Source: Chloroflexota bacterium (lineage in GTDB: Bacteria; Chloroflexota; Anaerolineae; CG2-30-64-16). Taken from it: a DNA stretch of 64,000 bases. The translations under genes were made by a program, and so were the position numbers. Below the pieces are notes generated by a model. The model saw nothing but the letters and a program-made list of their open reading frames with translations. It had not been told where the DNA came from and searched no databases. Shown one piece after another: positions 8,889 to 18,623 of this stretch (positions are counted from its first letter, which is position 1; every line of letters starts with the position of its first letter). The stretch spans positions 36,926 through 100,925 of the forward strand of contig JAPLHB010000052.1 of assembly GCA_026389845.1 (NCBI GenBank), given 5' to 3'.

Positions 8889-9275
8889 ATGCCTACACGG
8901 GAGCAGATTGTCGCCCGGGAACGTCGGAAATTAATCGAGGAACGCGGTCGCATTGCGGGCGCGCTGGAGCGTCTGCGCGAGGCGCTCAAAGTCGAGGTGG
9001 ACGTGGACGCCGAAGAGGGCGATCCCGATCTGATCGAGCGCGAGAAGAACGTCGCCTTGGTCAGCCAGCTCGAACGCAAAAAGGAAGGGGTCGAGGCGGC
9101 CATTCGCTCCATCGAAAAGGGCAAATACGGCATCTGTGAACGCTGTGGCAAGGAGATCCCTACCGAACGGCTGGAGGTGCGGCCCGATGCCACCCTTTGC
9201 GTCCAGTGCCAGGCGGAAGTCGAGAAGTTAATCAAACGCGGCCAAGCGCCAAAGGCCGAGCAGGAAATTCAGTAA
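8889..9275 (+). CDS. TraR/DksA-family zinc-finger protein
   Basis: A 128-residue protein with a basic, coiled-coil-prone N-terminal half (residues 1-75) and a four-cysteine zinc finger: C83-x2-C86 (CERCGKE) and C104-x2-C107 (CVQCQ). This matches the DksA/TraR fold, whose members bind the RNA polymerase secondary channel; the short YocK/YteA-like forms have less clear roles. The acidic DxxDxA tip of true DksA is not obvious, so direct ppGpp co-regulation should not be assumed. The start is set by the ribosome binding site at about 8875-8882 and the promoter above. Confidence 0.85.
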   Translation: MPTREQIVARERRKLIEERGRIAGALERLREALKVEVDVDAEEGDPDLIEREKNVALVSQLERKKEGVEAAIRSIEKGKYGICERCGKEIPTERLEVRPDATLCVQCQAEVEKLIKRGQAPKAEQEIQ

Positions 9276-9354
9276 GCTGCTGGCTGGATGGTAGGGACGT
9301 CAAGGAGATCGGAAAGTGCCTCGGTCGAGATACCGGGTAACTTGAGTTCGTCAA

Positions 9355-9400
9355 CGACGGGTTTGGTCGGTGCTGCAAGGCCCGACTTGGCCCGTTTTTT
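9355..9400 (+). terminator. Intrinsic terminator or attenuator between the zinc-finger gene and upp
   Basis: CGGG and GTCGG can pair with CCGAC and CCCG around a short loop, followed by six T residues at 9395-9400. It ends the upstream transcript and could also act as an attenuator in the upp leader, which starts translation 44 bp later. Confidence 0.55.
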
Positions 9401-9443
9401 ATGCCGATGGCCTGAAGTTACATTTGAGAAGAGGGGGTATCGT

Positions 9444-10076
9444 ATGCTGCCCGACAATGTCTTCGTTTCTGGGCATCCGTTGATCCAGCACAAGCTTGCC
9501 ATCCTGCGGGATAAGAGCACCGGCCCCAAGAAATTCCGCGAACTGATCCGGGAGCTTTCGATCCTGCTGGCCTACGAGGCCACGGCCGACCTGGGGCTGA
9601 AGGATGTGGACGTCGAGACGCCGATGGGCACGGCCCATTGCCGCCAGCTCACCGAGACCATCGGCCTGGTTCCAGTCCTGCGCGCTGGCCTGGGCATGGT
9701 GGAAGGAATTTGGGAGATGATGCCCGGGTCAGAGGTGTGGCACATCGGCCTGTTCCGCGACGAGCGCACCCTGCGTCCGGTGCACTACTACAATAAGTTG
9801 CCCGTGTCTCCTACCGTCCAGGTCTGTCTGATTCTCGATCCCATGCTGGCGACCGGCGGCTCAGCGACCGCGACCGTGGACATCCTCAAGAAGTGGGGCG
9901 CGCAGCGCATCAAGTACGTCGGCATCATCGGTGCGCCCGAGGGCGTGACCCGGCTTCACGCCGCCCACCCCGACGTGTCCATCCATCTTGCCGCCGTGGA
10001 TGAGCGGCTGAACGACATCGGCTACATCGTGCCGGGCCTGGGCGACGCCGGGGACCGGCAGTTCGGGACCGCGTGA
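9444..10076 (+). CDS. upp: Uracil phosphoribosyltransferase
   Basis: Converts uracil and PRPP to UMP in pyrimidine salvage. The ATG at 9444 follows a GAAGAGGGGG ribosome binding site; the frame is open further upstream but without family sequence. Diagnostic blocks are [13 protein letters not shown] near the N-terminus, [16 protein letters not shown], the PRPP-binding loop [11 protein letters not shown] and the C-terminal [17 protein letters not shown]. Length is 210 residues, normal for the family. The next gene begins 66 bp downstream on the same strand. Confidence 0.97.
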   Translation: MLPDNVFVSGHPLIQHKLAILRDKSTGPKKFRELIRELSILLAYEATADLGLKDVDVETPMGTAHCRQLTETIGLVPVLRAGLGMVEGIWEMMPGSEVWHIGLFRDERTLRPVHYYNKLPVSPTVQVCLILDPMLATGGSATATVDILKKWGAQRIKYVGIIGAPEGVTRLHAAHPDVSIHLAAVDERLNDIGYIVPGLGDAGDRQFGTA

Positions 10077-10142
10077 AGTGTGAAGCGGGGAGCGTGCAGC
10101 GATGAAGAACATCGCTCCGCCCTTTACGCCACAGGAGCGACC

Positions 10143-10949
10143 TTGAGCGTCAACCTGCCCATCTGGTATCCTACATTGCCTCGCCTGACCGAAATTAGCC
10201 GCACCGGGCCGGACGGCGTCAGCCATCGCATCAGCGTGGTCCTGCCGGCCCGCAACGAGGCGATGAACATCCGGCCGGTGCTGGAGCTTGCCGCGCCCTA
10301 TGCCGACGAGCTGATGGTCGTGGACGGGCACAGCACCGACGGCACGCGCGAGATCGCTGGCGAGTATGGGGCACGCGTCATCCTGGACAACGGCAAGGGC
10401 AAGGGCGCGGCCATCCGCCAGGCGATGCGCGAAGCCCAGGGCGACATTCTGGTCTTCATTGACGGCGACGGGTCGCACGATCCGCATGACATCCCCGCGC
10501 TGGTCGCGCCGATCATCGAAGGTCGCGCCGACCACGTTTCCGGCTCCCGCATGTTGGGCGGCAGCGACGAGCTGCACGCGACTTTCCACCAGTTCATCCG
10601 CTTGTTCGGCAGCCAGATCATCACGTTGAGCGTCAACTATACCCAAGACGTCCGCCTGACCGACTGCCAGAACGGCTTCCGGGCCATCCGGCGCGACGTA
10701 GCCCTGGCGCTCGACCCGCAGGAGGACATCACCACCATCGAACAGGAGATGATCATCAAGACCGTGCGCCGCGGCTACCGCCTGGCCGAAGTGCCTACGC
10801 ACGAGTACGTGCGCGCCAACGGCGAGTCCCGTTTCCAGGTCAAAAACGTCTGGTTCCGCTACGTGCGCAGTTGGCTGTACTATCTGCTGTTCTGGCGGCC
10901 GCCCCGTCGCCCGGTCGCAAAGATGCCCACATCCGATGTGCGACGTTAA
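10143..10949 (+). CDS. Family 2 glycosyltransferase (dolichol-phosphate mannosyltransferase-like)
   Basis: The likely start is TTG at 10143, six bases after AGGAG. The GT-A fold is shown by [12 protein letters not shown], the [14 protein letters not shown] block and the metal-binding DGDGSHDP. A later [13 protein letters not shown] and the basic C-terminal [15 protein letters not shown] match the DPM1-like group, which transfers a sugar from a nucleotide sugar to a polyprenyl phosphate on the inner membrane face. It overlaps the next gene by 14 bp, so the lipid-linked sugar made here is plausibly used by the neighbouring membrane glycosyltransferase. This partnership is inferred. Confidence 0.88.
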   Translation: MSVNLPIWYPTLPRLTEISRTGPDGVSHRISVVLPARNEAMNIRPVLELAAPYADELMVVDGHSTDGTREIAGEYGARVILDNGKGKGAAIRQAMREAQGDILVFIDGDGSHDPHDIPALVAPIIEGRADHVSGSRMLGGSDELHATFHQFIRLFGSQIITLSVNYTQDVRLTDCQNGFRAIRRDVALALDPQEDITTIEQEMIIKTVRRGYRLAEVPTHEYVRANGESRFQVKNVWFRYVRSWLYYLLFWRPPRRPVAKMPTSDVRR

Positions 10950-13335
10950 GCCCTATCCGGCAGGGTTGGCGCTGTTGCTCGGCGCTTTCATCCTGCTGGC
11001 CGGCATCTACAGCGTCGTCGTGCCGCCCTTCGAGACGCCCGACGAGATCTGGCATTTCGCGTTCATCCAGCACGTGGCGACGGGACAGGGATTGCCGGTG
11101 TCGGCGCCGAACACGCAGGCGTTGTGGCGGCAACAGGGCGTGCAAGCCCCTCTCTACTACCTGGTCGCGGCCGGCCTGACCGCCTGGATTGACCAAAGCG
11201 ATTTTCCCCAGGTCTACGAACGGGCCAATCCCCACGCGGCCATCGGCCGTCCCGACGCGACGAGCAACCGCAACTATCTGATCCACCATGCCGACGAAGA
11301 CTGGCCCTGGCGCGGCTCGCTGCTGGCGCTCTACGGCGCCCGTTTTTTCTCCGTCATCCTGGGCGCCGTGACTCTGTGGGCCACTTATCGCACTCTGGCC
11401 TTGCTCCTCGGCGCCGATCTGGCGTTGCTGGGCACGGCCCTGTTCGCCTTCATTCCGCAGTTCATCTTCATCAGCGCCGCGGTCAGCAACGACAACGGCA
11501 TCAACGCCCTGGCCGCGCTGGTGTTGTGGCGGCTGGTGGCGCTGCTGGCGTCCGCCTTTGGGGCGGATGAAACTGGGCCGCGAATCAACACGGATGGACG
11601 CGGATTCTCTCCTTTATCCGCGTTGATCCGCGCACATCCGCGGGCCGTTCTTAGGGCAAGATGCTCCGCTTTCGATGACTCCAGCGCGTTTTCGGATGGA
11701 GGCCTGGTCATCCTGGGCAGCCTGCTCGGATTGGCCGTCCTATCCAAGTTGAGCGCGCTCGCGTTGATCGCCCTGGCCGGCCTGACGCTGCTGTTCGTTG
11801 CCTGGCGCCTCCGCTCGTGGCGATGGTTGATCCGGAGCGGCCTGGCGGTGGGCTTCCCGGCGCTGACTATCGGCGGGTGGTGGTACGTCCGCAACTGGCT
11901 CCTCTACCGCGATCCGCTGGCCTGGAACGTGTGGCAGGCCAACATCCTCCTGCGCGTGGCTCCGGCCGGCTGGCGTACCATTACCAATGAGCTGACGAGC
12001 CTCGATTCTTCCTTCTGGGGGCTGTTCGGCTGGCTCAACGTATCCTATCCGGCGTGGGTCTACACGGCGTTTCGCGGTCTGGAGATCGGCTGCGCGCTGG
12101 GGCTACTGCTGCTCGTGGCGCGTTGGATCGCGGCGCTGGCGCGCCAACGGCTCATTTGCGATTGGCGTTGGGCCGGTGGCGGCCTGTTGCTGCTCTGGCT
12201 GGCGTTGCTTGGCGTCTCGTGGGTGCGCTTCATGCGCATCGCGCCGGCCGCCCAGGGGCGCTACTTCTTTCCGGCCGCGCCGGCCATCGCCCTGCTGCTG
12301 ATCCTGGGGCTGGCGGGCTACAGGACTTTGCGCGTCTCGCCGCGAGCTGTGGCGGGCGCGGGGTGGGCCATCGCCGCGGGACTGGCGCTCCTCAGCGCGG
12401 TCACGCCGTTCTGGATCATCCGGCCGGCATACCAACCGCCGCCCCCGGCGCAGACGGCCGCCGCGATCCCCGTGCGCGTGGAGCTGGGCGATCGTTTCGC
12501 CATCCTGGGCGTGGCCGCCGAGCCGGGCCAGCTCGCCCCCGGCGGGACCGCGGACGTAACGATCGTCTGGCAGGCGGTCGCGCCCGACTCGACCGACTAC
12601 TCGGTCTTCATCCACCTGGAAAGCGCGGACGGCCTGACCATCGCCCAGGCCGATACGATGCCGGGCGGCGGATTGCTGCCCACCAGCCAATGGATGCCCG
12701 GCCAGACTCGCGCCGAGCGTTACACCGTGACGATTCCGCCCACGGCCTACACGCCCGACCAAGGGCGCTGGGCCGCCGGCCTGTACGATCACCGCACCGG
12801 CCAACGCCTGCCGGTGCGCCTGGTCAGCGCGGATCCGGCGCTGGCCGCGGGGGTCGAGGCGGAGAGTCTGCGTTTCGGCGCGGCGGTGGTGGTCGCCGCG
12901 CCCGGCACGACCCCCAACCCCGTCCAGGTGGATTTTACGGACAACGTGACCCTGGTGGGCTACAGCTTCAGCAGCCGGAGCCTGCGCCCCGGCGAGCCGG
13001 TGACGGTCACGATCTACTGGCAGGCGCGAGGGCCGGTGACGGGCGACTACACGGCCTTCGCCCACCTGTTGGACGGCGCGTACCAGACCTTTGGCGGCCA
13101 GGACGCCACGCCCCGGCCGCGATCACGCGCGTGGCTGCCCGGCCAGATCATCAGCGACACGCACACCTTCACCGTTGCGCCCGAAGCGTCGCCGGGCCTC
13201 TACCAGGTGGAGGTCGGCCTGTACACCCGGCCTGACTTCGACCGCCTGCGTCTGGTTCAGGCCCCCGGTGCCGAGGGCGCCGATCGGCTTTTGCTGGGGC
13301 CGCTGCAAGTGGACGAAAGTAAGATGTCACCCTGA
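10936..13335 (+). CDS. Large membrane glycosyltransferase-like protein (PMT/ArnT type) with C-terminal beta domains
   Basis: About 799 residues. The N-terminus has a membrane segment followed by [11 protein letters not shown], the loop typical of GT39/GT83-like polyprenyl-phosphate sugar transferases, and then about ten hydrophobic segments to roughly residue 495. The last 300 residues form two similar extracytoplasmic beta domains ([19 protein letters not shown] and [19 protein letters not shown] start them). At about residues 214-257 a hydrophilic stretch of low family likelihood ([10 protein letters not shown]) is encoded by a dispersed inverted repeat, placed in a loop between membrane segments. 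It overlaps the preceding family 2 enzyme and is probably translationally coupled to it. Confidence 0.82.
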   Translation: MCDVKPYPAGLALLLGAFILLAGIYSVVVPPFETPDEIWHFAFIQHVATGQGLPVSAPNTQALWRQQGVQAPLYYLVAAGLTAWIDQSDFPQVYERANPHAAIGRPDATSNRNYLIHHADEDWPWRGSLLALYGARFFSVILGAVTLWATYRTLALLLGADLALLGTALFAFIPQFIFISAAVSNDNGINALAALVLWRLVALLASAFGADETGPRINTDGRGFSPLSALIRAHPRAVLRARCSAFDDSSAFSDGGLVILGSLLGLAVLSKLSALALIALAGLTLLFVAWRLRSWRWLIRSGLAVGFPALTIGGWWYVRNWLLYRDPLAWNVWQANILLRVAPAGWRTITNELTSLDSSFWGLFGWLNVSYPAWVYTAFRGLEIGCALGLLLLVARWIAALARQRLICDWRWAGGGLLLLWLALLGVSWVRFMRIAPAAQGRYFFPAAPAIALLLILGLAGYRTLRVSPRAVAGAGWAIAAGLALLSAVTPFWIIRPAYQPPPPAQTAAAIPVRVELGDRFAILGVAAEPGQLAPGGTADVTIVWQAVAPDSTDYSVFIHLESADGLTIAQADTMPGGGLLPTSQWMPGQTRAERYTVTIPPTAYTPDQGRWAAGLYDHRTGQRLPVRLVSADPALAAGVEAESLRFGAAVVVAAPGTTPNPVQVDFTDNVTLVGYSFSSRSLRPGEPVTVTIYWQARGPVTGDYTAFAHLLDGAYQTFGGQDATPRPRSRAWLPGQIISDTHTFTVAPEASPGLYQVEVGLYTRPDFDRLRLVQAPGAEGADRLLLGPLQVDESKMSP
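11575..11672. repeat. Dispersed 10-bp-period inverted repeat inside the membrane glycosyltransferase
   Basis: The right arm is ATCCGCGTTG, ATCCGCGCAC, ATCCGCGGG in tandem; the left arm has CGCGAATCAACACGGAT and GGACGCGGAT, roughly complementary. It is translated in frame. I recognise the ATCCGTGTT/ATCCGCG pattern as a repeat seen in several bacterial genomes. Confidence 0.7.
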
Positions 13336-13382
13336 GAACCGCCATGCCACCGGTGGCATTCGTGAGCAAGAAACTCCGCCGC

Positions 13383-13546
13383 TTGTCATGCTGAGCGGGT
13401 CGTTCCCGTGTCTTGCGTTGCGGTGAGCTTCCAGCGAAGCATCCGTCGTTTCACTCAGAGCTTGCCCCGAACACGATGAAGGAGATTCTTCGCTGGACTC
13501 ACGCCGTCGCGAGAGTTTTGGGGCCAACCCGCTCAGAATGACAGAC
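13383..13546. repeat. Dispersed inverted repeat with GTCATnCTGAGCGGG ends
   Basis: The left end at about 13385-13402 (TGTCATGCTGAGCGGGT) is the reverse complement, with one mismatch, of the right end at about 13527-13544 (ACCCGCTCAGAATGACA). Between them lies GAGATTCTTCGCTGGACTC, a widespread environmental repeat core. Together with flanking sequence it fills the gap between the glycosyltransferase and the deaminase gene; nothing else is seen there except a TATAAT at 13607-13612. Confidence 0.75.
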
Positions 13547-13630
13547 GCCGAAAAGCGCACATTGCGACCGTGCCGAGTATATCTGGCGCAGAACACCTTT
13601 CGGGCTTATAATGGCTGCGGGAGACCGAAC

Positions 13631-14119
13631 ATGGCCGATAGTTCACCTGCCCGTCCCCTTTGGGACGCCTACTTCATGGACATCACCCTCCAGGTGGCTC
13701 GCCGCAGCACCTGTGAACGGGCGCGGGTGGGCGCGCTCATCGTCAAGGACAAGCGCATCTTGACCACCGGTTACAACGGCGCGCCGGCCGGACTGCCTCA
13801 TTGCGACGAGAGCGGCCATCTGATGATCGGTGGGCATTGCGTCCGCACGCTGCACGCCGAGCAAAATGCGATCATCCAGGCGGCGTTGCACGGCGTCAGC
13901 GTGGCCGGCGGCACGATGTACGTCACGCACCAGCCATGCCTCACTTGCGCCAAGATGATCATCAACGCCGGCATCCGCAAGGTGATCTATGCCGGGCACT
14001 ACCCGGACGAGAACGCCGTGGCGTTTCTGAGCCAGGCCGGCGTGGAGCTGGAGCGCTATCCGTTCCCGGCCGACGAAACCACCCCGGCCGACCAGACAGA
14101 TGTGATAAGCCTGGAGTAG
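13631..14119 (+). CDS. Deoxycytidylate (dCMP) deaminase family protein
   Basis: Zinc-dependent deaminase producing dUMP for dTTP synthesis; in some bacteria the homologue is ComEB. The zinc site is H75-A-E77 (LHAEQNAI) with P-C103-x2-C106 (QPCLTCAK), and TGYNGAPAGLPHC matches the substrate loop. The start is the ATG 19 bp after a TATAAT box at 13607-13612; a longer open frame upstream contains repeat sequence only. At 162 residues the size is normal. No -35 box of quality was found. Confidence 0.93.
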   Translation: MADSSPARPLWDAYFMDITLQVARRSTCERARVGALIVKDKRILTTGYNGAPAGLPHCDESGHLMIGGHCVRTLHAEQNAIIQAALHGVSVAGGTMYVTHQPCLTCAKMIINAGIRKVIYAGHYPDENAVAFLSQAGVELERYPFPADETTPADQTDVISLE

Positions 14120-14167
14120 AGCCTCGACTCCAGAGTACTCATGGCATGACAAATCGAAGGAAAAACA

Positions 14168-14950
14168 ATGCACAAAAACTCGATTCGGCGAAGTTCTCGA
14201 GGATGGCTCGTCTTGAGCACGAGCATGGCCGCCATTTTGGCGCTGACGTTGTTGATCTTGAGCGGTTGCGCTTCAGCTAAGGCTACCCCTAGCCCTACAC
14301 CAACCAAAACAAAGGTACCGACCTTTACACCGGTTCCGCCGACCGCAACGGCTACGCTGGCGCCCCCGACCGCCACCGCGACGCCCCTGCCTTCACCCAC
14401 AACGGCGCCGACCGCGACTCCGGTACCCCCGACCATCGCGCCCACCGCGCCGCCGCCTACGCCGACGAAGGCGCCGCCTACGGCCCCGGTCGCGACGCGG
14501 CCGCCTGTACCAACGGCCGTGCCGCCAACCCAGGCCCCGCCTGACCCGTGCGCCAACATCGGCGGCGACGGCTGCAAGTGGAAGGTGGCCGGCGGCCCTG
14601 GCTTCGGTGAAAACGGCGGACTGGAGCTCAAGCTGCAATTCCTCTTTATCCATAGCGGCATCGAGGGTGGGCAGCCGCAAGGCAGCTACTTCGTGGTCCT
14701 GGAGAAAGATGGGGTGCGCCTGCCGATCTCCGATAAGGTGCGCAGCGTTCCGCTTACTTCCAGCCAGGGTTCGCTCGGCAAGTACAACTACGAATATAGC
14801 CTGGGCGTGGACAAACTGCCGGGCAACACGGTGGCCGGCAGCTACACCCTCTGGGTGTTGGATGGCAACGGCGACCGGGATAGCCGCAACGTCACCTTTA
14901 GCGTGCCGGCCAACCAGGGCCTGCTCTGGATCAAGTTCGACCAGGCGTGA
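14168..14950 (+). CDS. Lipoprotein with Pro/Thr stalk, unknown C-terminal domain
   Basis: A basic N-terminus, a hydrophobic segment and the lipobox LSGC (Cys near residue 34) mark a lipoprotein. Residues about 38-122 are a low-complexity TPT/PPT stalk that should hold the C-terminal domain away from the membrane. The globular part (about 125-260) begins [17 protein letters not shown] and contains [15 protein letters not shown] and a final LLWIKFDQA, looking like a beta-sandwich; I do not recognise the family. A GAAGGAAAAACA ribosome binding site precedes the ATG. It stands alone between the deaminase and the promoter at 15002. Confidence 0.75.
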   Translation: MHKNSIRRSSRGWLVLSTSMAAILALTLLILSGCASAKATPSPTPTKTKVPTFTPVPPTATATLAPPTATATPLPSPTTAPTATPVPPTIAPTAPPPTPTKAPPTAPVATRPPVPTAVPPTQAPPDPCANIGGDGCKWKVAGGPGFGENGGLELKLQFLFIHSGIEGGQPQGSYFVVLEKDGVRLPISDKVRSVPLTSSQGSLGKYNYEYSLGVDKLPGNTVAGSYTLWVLDGNGDRDSRNVTFSVPANQGLLWIKFDQA

Positions 14951-15001
14951 GCTTATCGGCTGTTGACGGCGCGATGTTGAAATGTCCGTCAGCGTAAGAG
15001 T

Positions 15002-15030
15002 TTGCCCGCCATCTTCGCCTGGGCTATAAT
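15002..15030 (+). promoter_or_regulatory. Promoter of the unknown two-gene unit
   Basis: TTGCCC at 15002-15007 and a consensus TATAAT at 15025-15030 are separated by 17 bp, 27 bp before the GTG start at 15058. Confidence 0.75.
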
Positions 15031-15057
15031 GCAGCGGGATAGCAAGGAGCAAGGACC

Positions 15058-15528
15058 GTGCGCCAGCCCCTTCCCTCTGAAGAATACGTCACCATCGTTG
15101 ACAACAAGGGACGCGAGAAGACCCAGCGCGTCGAGTATGTGGTGTGCGATGTTCGAGGGGAGAACGTGTACGTCACAGCCGACGGGTTGACTTATGCCGA
15201 GGATTCGCTGACGGCTAAAGGACAACACCATCTTATCGAGAAGTTGAGTGAACTTGCGAACATCTTGGAGCATCCTGACATCGTAATCTGGGATCCAGCC
15301 GAAGCGCCTGGCGACGGTCTGATCTACTACAAGCAGATCTACATCGCCGTTATTCACCGGTACAAGTTGGTGGCGACCATTGTGAAGGCCAGACGAGGCA
15401 TCAAGTTCTTCTACAATTTCCATGTCCAGGACAGCGGCAGGGTAAAAGGCCTTCCCATTGTTCCACCGGCGGAGATCAAAATCTGGTACATCGCACCTGG
15501 GGTCAAGCGGCGGGAGTTCGGCTTATAG
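15058..15528 (+). CDS. Unknown protein, possible PBECR/barnase-EndoU-like nuclease fold
   Basis: A 156-residue protein starting at GTG, preceded by AGCAAGGA. No signal peptide or membrane segment. The central part HPDIVIWDPAEAPGDG, followed by IYYKQIYIAV, KLVATIVKARRGIKFFYNFHV, follows the order seen in PBECR and related RelE/barnase-like nucleases, where a helix is followed by a strand-rich sheet with basic and aromatic residues. This is a pattern impression only; no catalytic residue can be fixed. It has its own promoter and is followed after 21 bp by a second unknown gene with a strong ribosome binding site, suggesting a two-protein unit. Confidence 0.7.
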   Translation: MRQPLPSEEYVTIVDNKGREKTQRVEYVVCDVRGENVYVTADGLTYAEDSLTAKGQHHLIEKLSELANILEHPDIVIWDPAEAPGDGLIYYKQIYIAVIHRYKLVATIVKARRGIKFFYNFHVQDSGRVKGLPIVPPAEIKIWYIAPGVKRREFGL

Positions 15529-15549
15529 CGGCAATAAGAGGTGATTCCT

Positions 15550-15963
15550 ATGAGAAAACTAAAGTTTCTGTTTCAAGAACCGGGATTGGTGGAAGCGATT
15601 GCTGCCGATCCAAACACGCCCAGGAGCCAGGCAGCACTTGACACTCCGGGCTACCGTTCACTCTGGGTAGTTGACCTCATGGTTGATTACGACCCCCGGA
15701 CCGACAAACCCTATGCCTTTATGAGTTCCAGCTTTGAGAAAACCTATCCCCTGGTGATCTGGGCGCTGCGATTGTTCATGGCCGGTGAGCTGTTCGATGT
15801 GCCCGAGGCCGGCCTGACGGCCGTGCCTCTGCACGAGGCCTTCAGTTGGGCCTATACCCACTTCATCTTGGAAGATCAGGCGCCCGTCCTCCAATCCGAG
15901 AAGCCCACTGAGCCGCGCAATCTGACCCGCCAGGTGCTGCGCTACGCGGCTGCCGCAGCATGA
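15550..15963 (+). CDS. Unknown 137-residue protein paired with the gene upstream
   Basis: The ATG at 15550 is chosen because AGAGGTGA sits at the ideal distance; a GTG at 15541 lies inside that site. The protein is acidic in the middle (VDLMVDYDPRTDKPYAF), then has EKTYPLVIWALRLFMAGELFDVPEAGLT and ends in an Ala run. I do not recognise it. Its close spacing after the putative nuclease would suit a partner or immunity role, which is inference. Its stop overlaps an ATG of the beta-glucosidase frame at 15960. Confidence 0.7.
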   Translation: MRKLKFLFQEPGLVEAIAADPNTPRSQAALDTPGYRSLWVVDLMVDYDPRTDKPYAFMSSSFEKTYPLVIWALRLFMAGELFDVPEAGLTAVPLHEAFSWAYTHFILEDQAPVLQSEKPTEPRNLTRQVLRYAAAAA

Positions 15964-15998
15964 CGGGGTTGACGGAGCCATCTAGCCACAGGACCATC

Positions 15999-17354
15999 AT
16001 GTCCGACACTAATCCCGCGATCCTCAAAATGCCTTCCGCCTTCCTCTGGGGCGCGGCGACCGCAGCCCATCAGAACGAAGGCGGCAACAGCAACAACCAG
16101 TGGGCGGCTTGGGAAGCGCAGCCTGGCCGGATTTTCGGCGGCGGTCACGCCGGCCAGACGACCGGCTGGTGGAACCTGGAGTCGGCCGCGGCCGATTTCG
16201 ACCGCGCCGCCGAGCTGGGGCTGAACAGCCTGCGGCTTTCGGTCGAGTGGAGCCGGATCGAGCCGGCGCCGGGTCTGTTCGATCAGACCGCGCTGCGGCA
16301 TTACGCCGCGATGATCGGTTTGCTGCGTGCCCGCGGGCTGGAGCCGATGGTCACGCTGCATCACTTCACCGACCCACTCTGGCTGACTGAGTTGGGGGCG
16401 TGGGAAAATCCGCAGGTCGAGGACTACTTCGTCCGCTTCGTCACCCGCGTCGTGGAGGCGTTGGGCGACCAGGTGACGCTCTGGTGCACGATCAACGAGC
16501 CGTTCGTCTACGCCTATATGGGCTTCCTGGATGGCGGCTTCCCGCCGGGGGCCAGTAGCCTCACGCGCATGATCGGCGTGCTGCGGCGCATGTTGCTGGC
16601 TCACGGCCGCGCCTATCGCACGATCCACCGGCTGCAAAACAACGCCCGGGTGGGTGCGGTCCACAACATGCAAGTCTTCCTCCCGGCGAATCCGGCGCGC
16701 CGCACCGATCGTCTCGCCACTGCCGCCACCAACCAGATTGCCAATCATTCGGTCCTGGCGGCTGTTACCAGCGGACGGCTGACGCCTCCCCTGGGCGTCG
16801 GCCAACAGGTAAGCTACCTGATGGACTCGACCGACTTCATCGGCCTCAACCACTACTCGACCAGCCGCGTGGCATTCGATCCGCGGCAGCCCGGCCGCCT
16901 GTTCACCCGGCAGTTCTTCGACCCAGACGTCGAGCTGAGCGACATCACCTTCAACGGGCAGCCCTACGGCGAGATCAACCCGCACAGCCTCTACCTGGCG
17001 CTGAAGGAGTTGGCGCGCTACAAGAAGCCGATTTACATCACCGAGCACGGCCTGCCCGATTGGGACGACGATGCGCGGCCCGCGTTCACCGCGGCCAGCC
17101 TGGCCGAAGCATGGCGCGCGGCGCAAGAAGGGGTAGACCTGCGCGGCTACTACCATTGGACGCTGGTAGACAACTTCGAGTGGGCGGCCGGCTGGAGCCT
17201 GAAGTTCGGACTGATTGACTTCGACCCCGAGACGGGCATCCGCACGCCCAAGACTTCCGCTGCCGTCTATTCCCGCATCATCCAGGCCAACGGCGTCCCG
17301 CGCAGCCTGCTGGAGAAGATCGTTCCAGAGGCGGCAGCAAGGTATTTTACGTAA
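15999..17354 (+). CDS. Family 1 glycoside hydrolase (beta-glucosidase type)
   Basis: The N-terminus PSAFLWGAATAAHQNEG is the GH1 signature. The acid/base Glu167 lies in CTINEP and the nucleophile Glu349 in YITEHG; the aglycone-site WTLVDNFEWAAGW and KFGLIDFD blocks follow. Such enzymes release glucose or related sugars from beta-linked oligosaccharides in the cytoplasm (no signal peptide here). ATG 15999 has AGGA upstream; an alternative ATG at 15960 overlaps the previous stop codon. Length 451 residues is normal. The stop is directly followed by the pgl ATG, indicating one operon. Confidence 0.93.
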   Translation: MSDTNPAILKMPSAFLWGAATAAHQNEGGNSNNQWAAWEAQPGRIFGGGHAGQTTGWWNLESAAADFDRAAELGLNSLRLSVEWSRIEPAPGLFDQTALRHYAAMIGLLRARGLEPMVTLHHFTDPLWLTELGAWENPQVEDYFVRFVTRVVEALGDQVTLWCTINEPFVYAYMGFLDGGFPPGASSLTRMIGVLRRMLLAHGRAYRTIHRLQNNARVGAVHNMQVFLPANPARRTDRLATAATNQIANHSVLAAVTSGRLTPPLGVGQQVSYLMDSTDFIGLNHYSTSRVAFDPRQPGRLFTRQFFDPDVELSDITFNGQPYGEINPHSLYLALKELARYKKPIYITEHGLPDWDDDARPAFTAASLAEAWRAAQEGVDLRGYYHWTLVDNFEWAAGWSLKFGLIDFDPETGIRTPKTSAAVYSRIIQANGVPRSLLEKIVPEAAARYFT

Positions 17355-18110
17355 ATGAAACAACCCGAAATCGTCATCCTGCCCGACCCCGTCGCGCTGG
17401 CCGAAGCGGCCGGCCGGCGGTTTGTGGCTGCCGCGGCCGAAGCGATTGCCGCATGCGGCCAGTTCAACGTCGCCCTGGCCGGCGGCTCGACCCCGGCCGG
17501 CCTCTACCGGCGATTGGCGCAGCGTCCCTACGTCGAACAGGTGGACTGGCCCCGCGTTTTCGTCTACTTCGGCGATGAGCGGTGCGTGCCGGCCGATCAT
17601 CCTGACAGCAACTATCGCATGGCCCGCGAGACGCTGCTCGACCACGTGCCGCTGCCGCCGGCCAACGTTTTCCGCATCGTGGGCGAGCTGCCCCCCCATG
17701 AGGCTGCCGACCTTTACGCGCACATCGTTCGTGCAGATCTTGGTCGCTATAGCTTCCGGCCCCGCTTCGACCTCATCCTGTTGGGCATGGGCGACGACGG
17801 GCACACCGCGTCGCTGTTCCCCGGTACGGTCGGCCTGACCGAACGGTGGCGATTGGCGGTCTCGACCGAGGTCCCCGCCTACGTCCGGCCGGCCGTCGCG
17901 CGCGTCACCCTGACGCTCCGCGCCCTGAACGCGGCCGCGCGGGTCATGTTCCTGGTAGCGGGCGCGGCTAAAGCGGAGACGGTGCGGGCAGTGCTCACCG
18001 GCCCGGAGCCGGCCGAGCCGCTGCCGGCGCGGCGGGTGCGGCTGCGGAATGGCCGTTTGGTGTGGTTGTTGGACGAAGCCGCGGCCGCGGGATTACGATC
18101 GGGGACGTGA
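17355..18110 (+). CDS. pgl: 6-phosphogluconolactonase
   Basis: Hydrolyses 6-phosphogluconolactone in the oxidative pentose phosphate pathway. Seen are FNVALAGGSTPAGLYRRLA, the VYFGDERCVPADHPDSNYRMARETLL block and LILLGMGDDGHTASLFPGT, the three hallmark motifs of the DevB/SOL family. Length 251 residues fits. The ATG follows the GH1 stop with no gap. The stop overlaps the GTG of the next gene (GTGA), so three genes are probably translationally coupled. zwf and gnd are not in the window. Confidence 0.94.
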   Translation: MKQPEIVILPDPVALAEAAGRRFVAAAAEAIAACGQFNVALAGGSTPAGLYRRLAQRPYVEQVDWPRVFVYFGDERCVPADHPDSNYRMARETLLDHVPLPPANVFRIVGELPPHEAADLYAHIVRADLGRYSFRPRFDLILLGMGDDGHTASLFPGTVGLTERWRLAVSTEVPAYVRPAVARVTLTLRALNAAARVMFLVAGAAKAETVRAVLTGPEPAEPLPARRVRLRNGRLVWLLDEAAAAGLRSGT

Positions 18111-18562
18111 TCGTGTTCAAACGCGGCGAACTCTGGTTCCTGGTCCAACTCCTCCTCTTCGCGCTCATTTTTTTCCTTCCGCGCGTCGAGCTGTTTCCGT
18201 TCCCGTTCTGGCTACGCATCCTGGGTCTGGCGATCATCGCCGTGGGTGGCGTGTTTGGCACGGGCGGCGTGCTGGCGTTGGGGCGCAACTTCAGTCCCTA
18301 CCCGAAGCCCATCGAGGGCGGGGCGCTGGTCACGACGGGCGTGTACGGCATCGTCCGCCACCCCATCTACACCGGATTGATCCTGGGCACGCTCGGTTGG
18401 GGCATTTTTCGCGAGAATCTGCTGGGCGCGGCCCTGGCGGTGGTGCTGTTCGTCTTTTTCGATCTGAAGTCGCGGCGCGAGGAGCGATGGCTGGTGGAGG
18501 CGTATGCGGGGTATGCGGACTATCGGCGGCGGGTGAAGAAGTTGGCGCCATGGGTATATTGA
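18107..18562 (+). CDS. Isoprenylcysteine carboxyl methyltransferase-like membrane protein
   Basis: The GTG at 18107 overlaps the pgl stop. The 151-residue protein has two N-terminal membrane segments, then GALVTTGVYGIVRHPIYTGLILG, the RHPxYxG signature of ICMT/PEMT-like methyltransferases, and ends with EERWLVEAYAGYADYRRRVKKLAPWVY. Bacterial members methylate small molecules or lipids with SAM; the substrate here is unknown. The stop codon touches the heptamer array at 18561. Confidence 0.85.
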   Translation: MIVFKRGELWFLVQLLLFALIFFLPRVELFPFPFWLRILGLAIIAVGGVFGTGGVLALGRNFSPYPKPIEGGALVTTGVYGIVRHPIYTGLILGTLGWGIFRENLLGAALAVVLFVFFDLKSRREERWLVEAYAGYADYRRRVKKLAPWVY

Positions 18563-18623
18563 CAGGAGACAGGAGACAGGAGTCAGATCTGATCCCTGAT
18601 CCCTGCCTCCTGATCCCTGAACT
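18561..18623. repeat. Heptamer inverted array (GACAGGA family), unbroken register
   Basis: Nine consecutive heptamers without slippage: GACAGGA three times, GTCAGAT, CTGATCC twice, CTGCCTC, CTGATCC, CTGAACT. The first half is the approximate reverse complement of the second, and the centre TCAGATCTGA is a perfect palindrome. It lies between two convergent stop codons. Confidence 0.9.

Noticed and set aside
15942..17804. 620-residue open frame on the minus strand
   Set aside because: It is the antisense shadow of the GH1 and pgl genes, which have full family motifs on the plus strand; high GC makes long antisense frames common.
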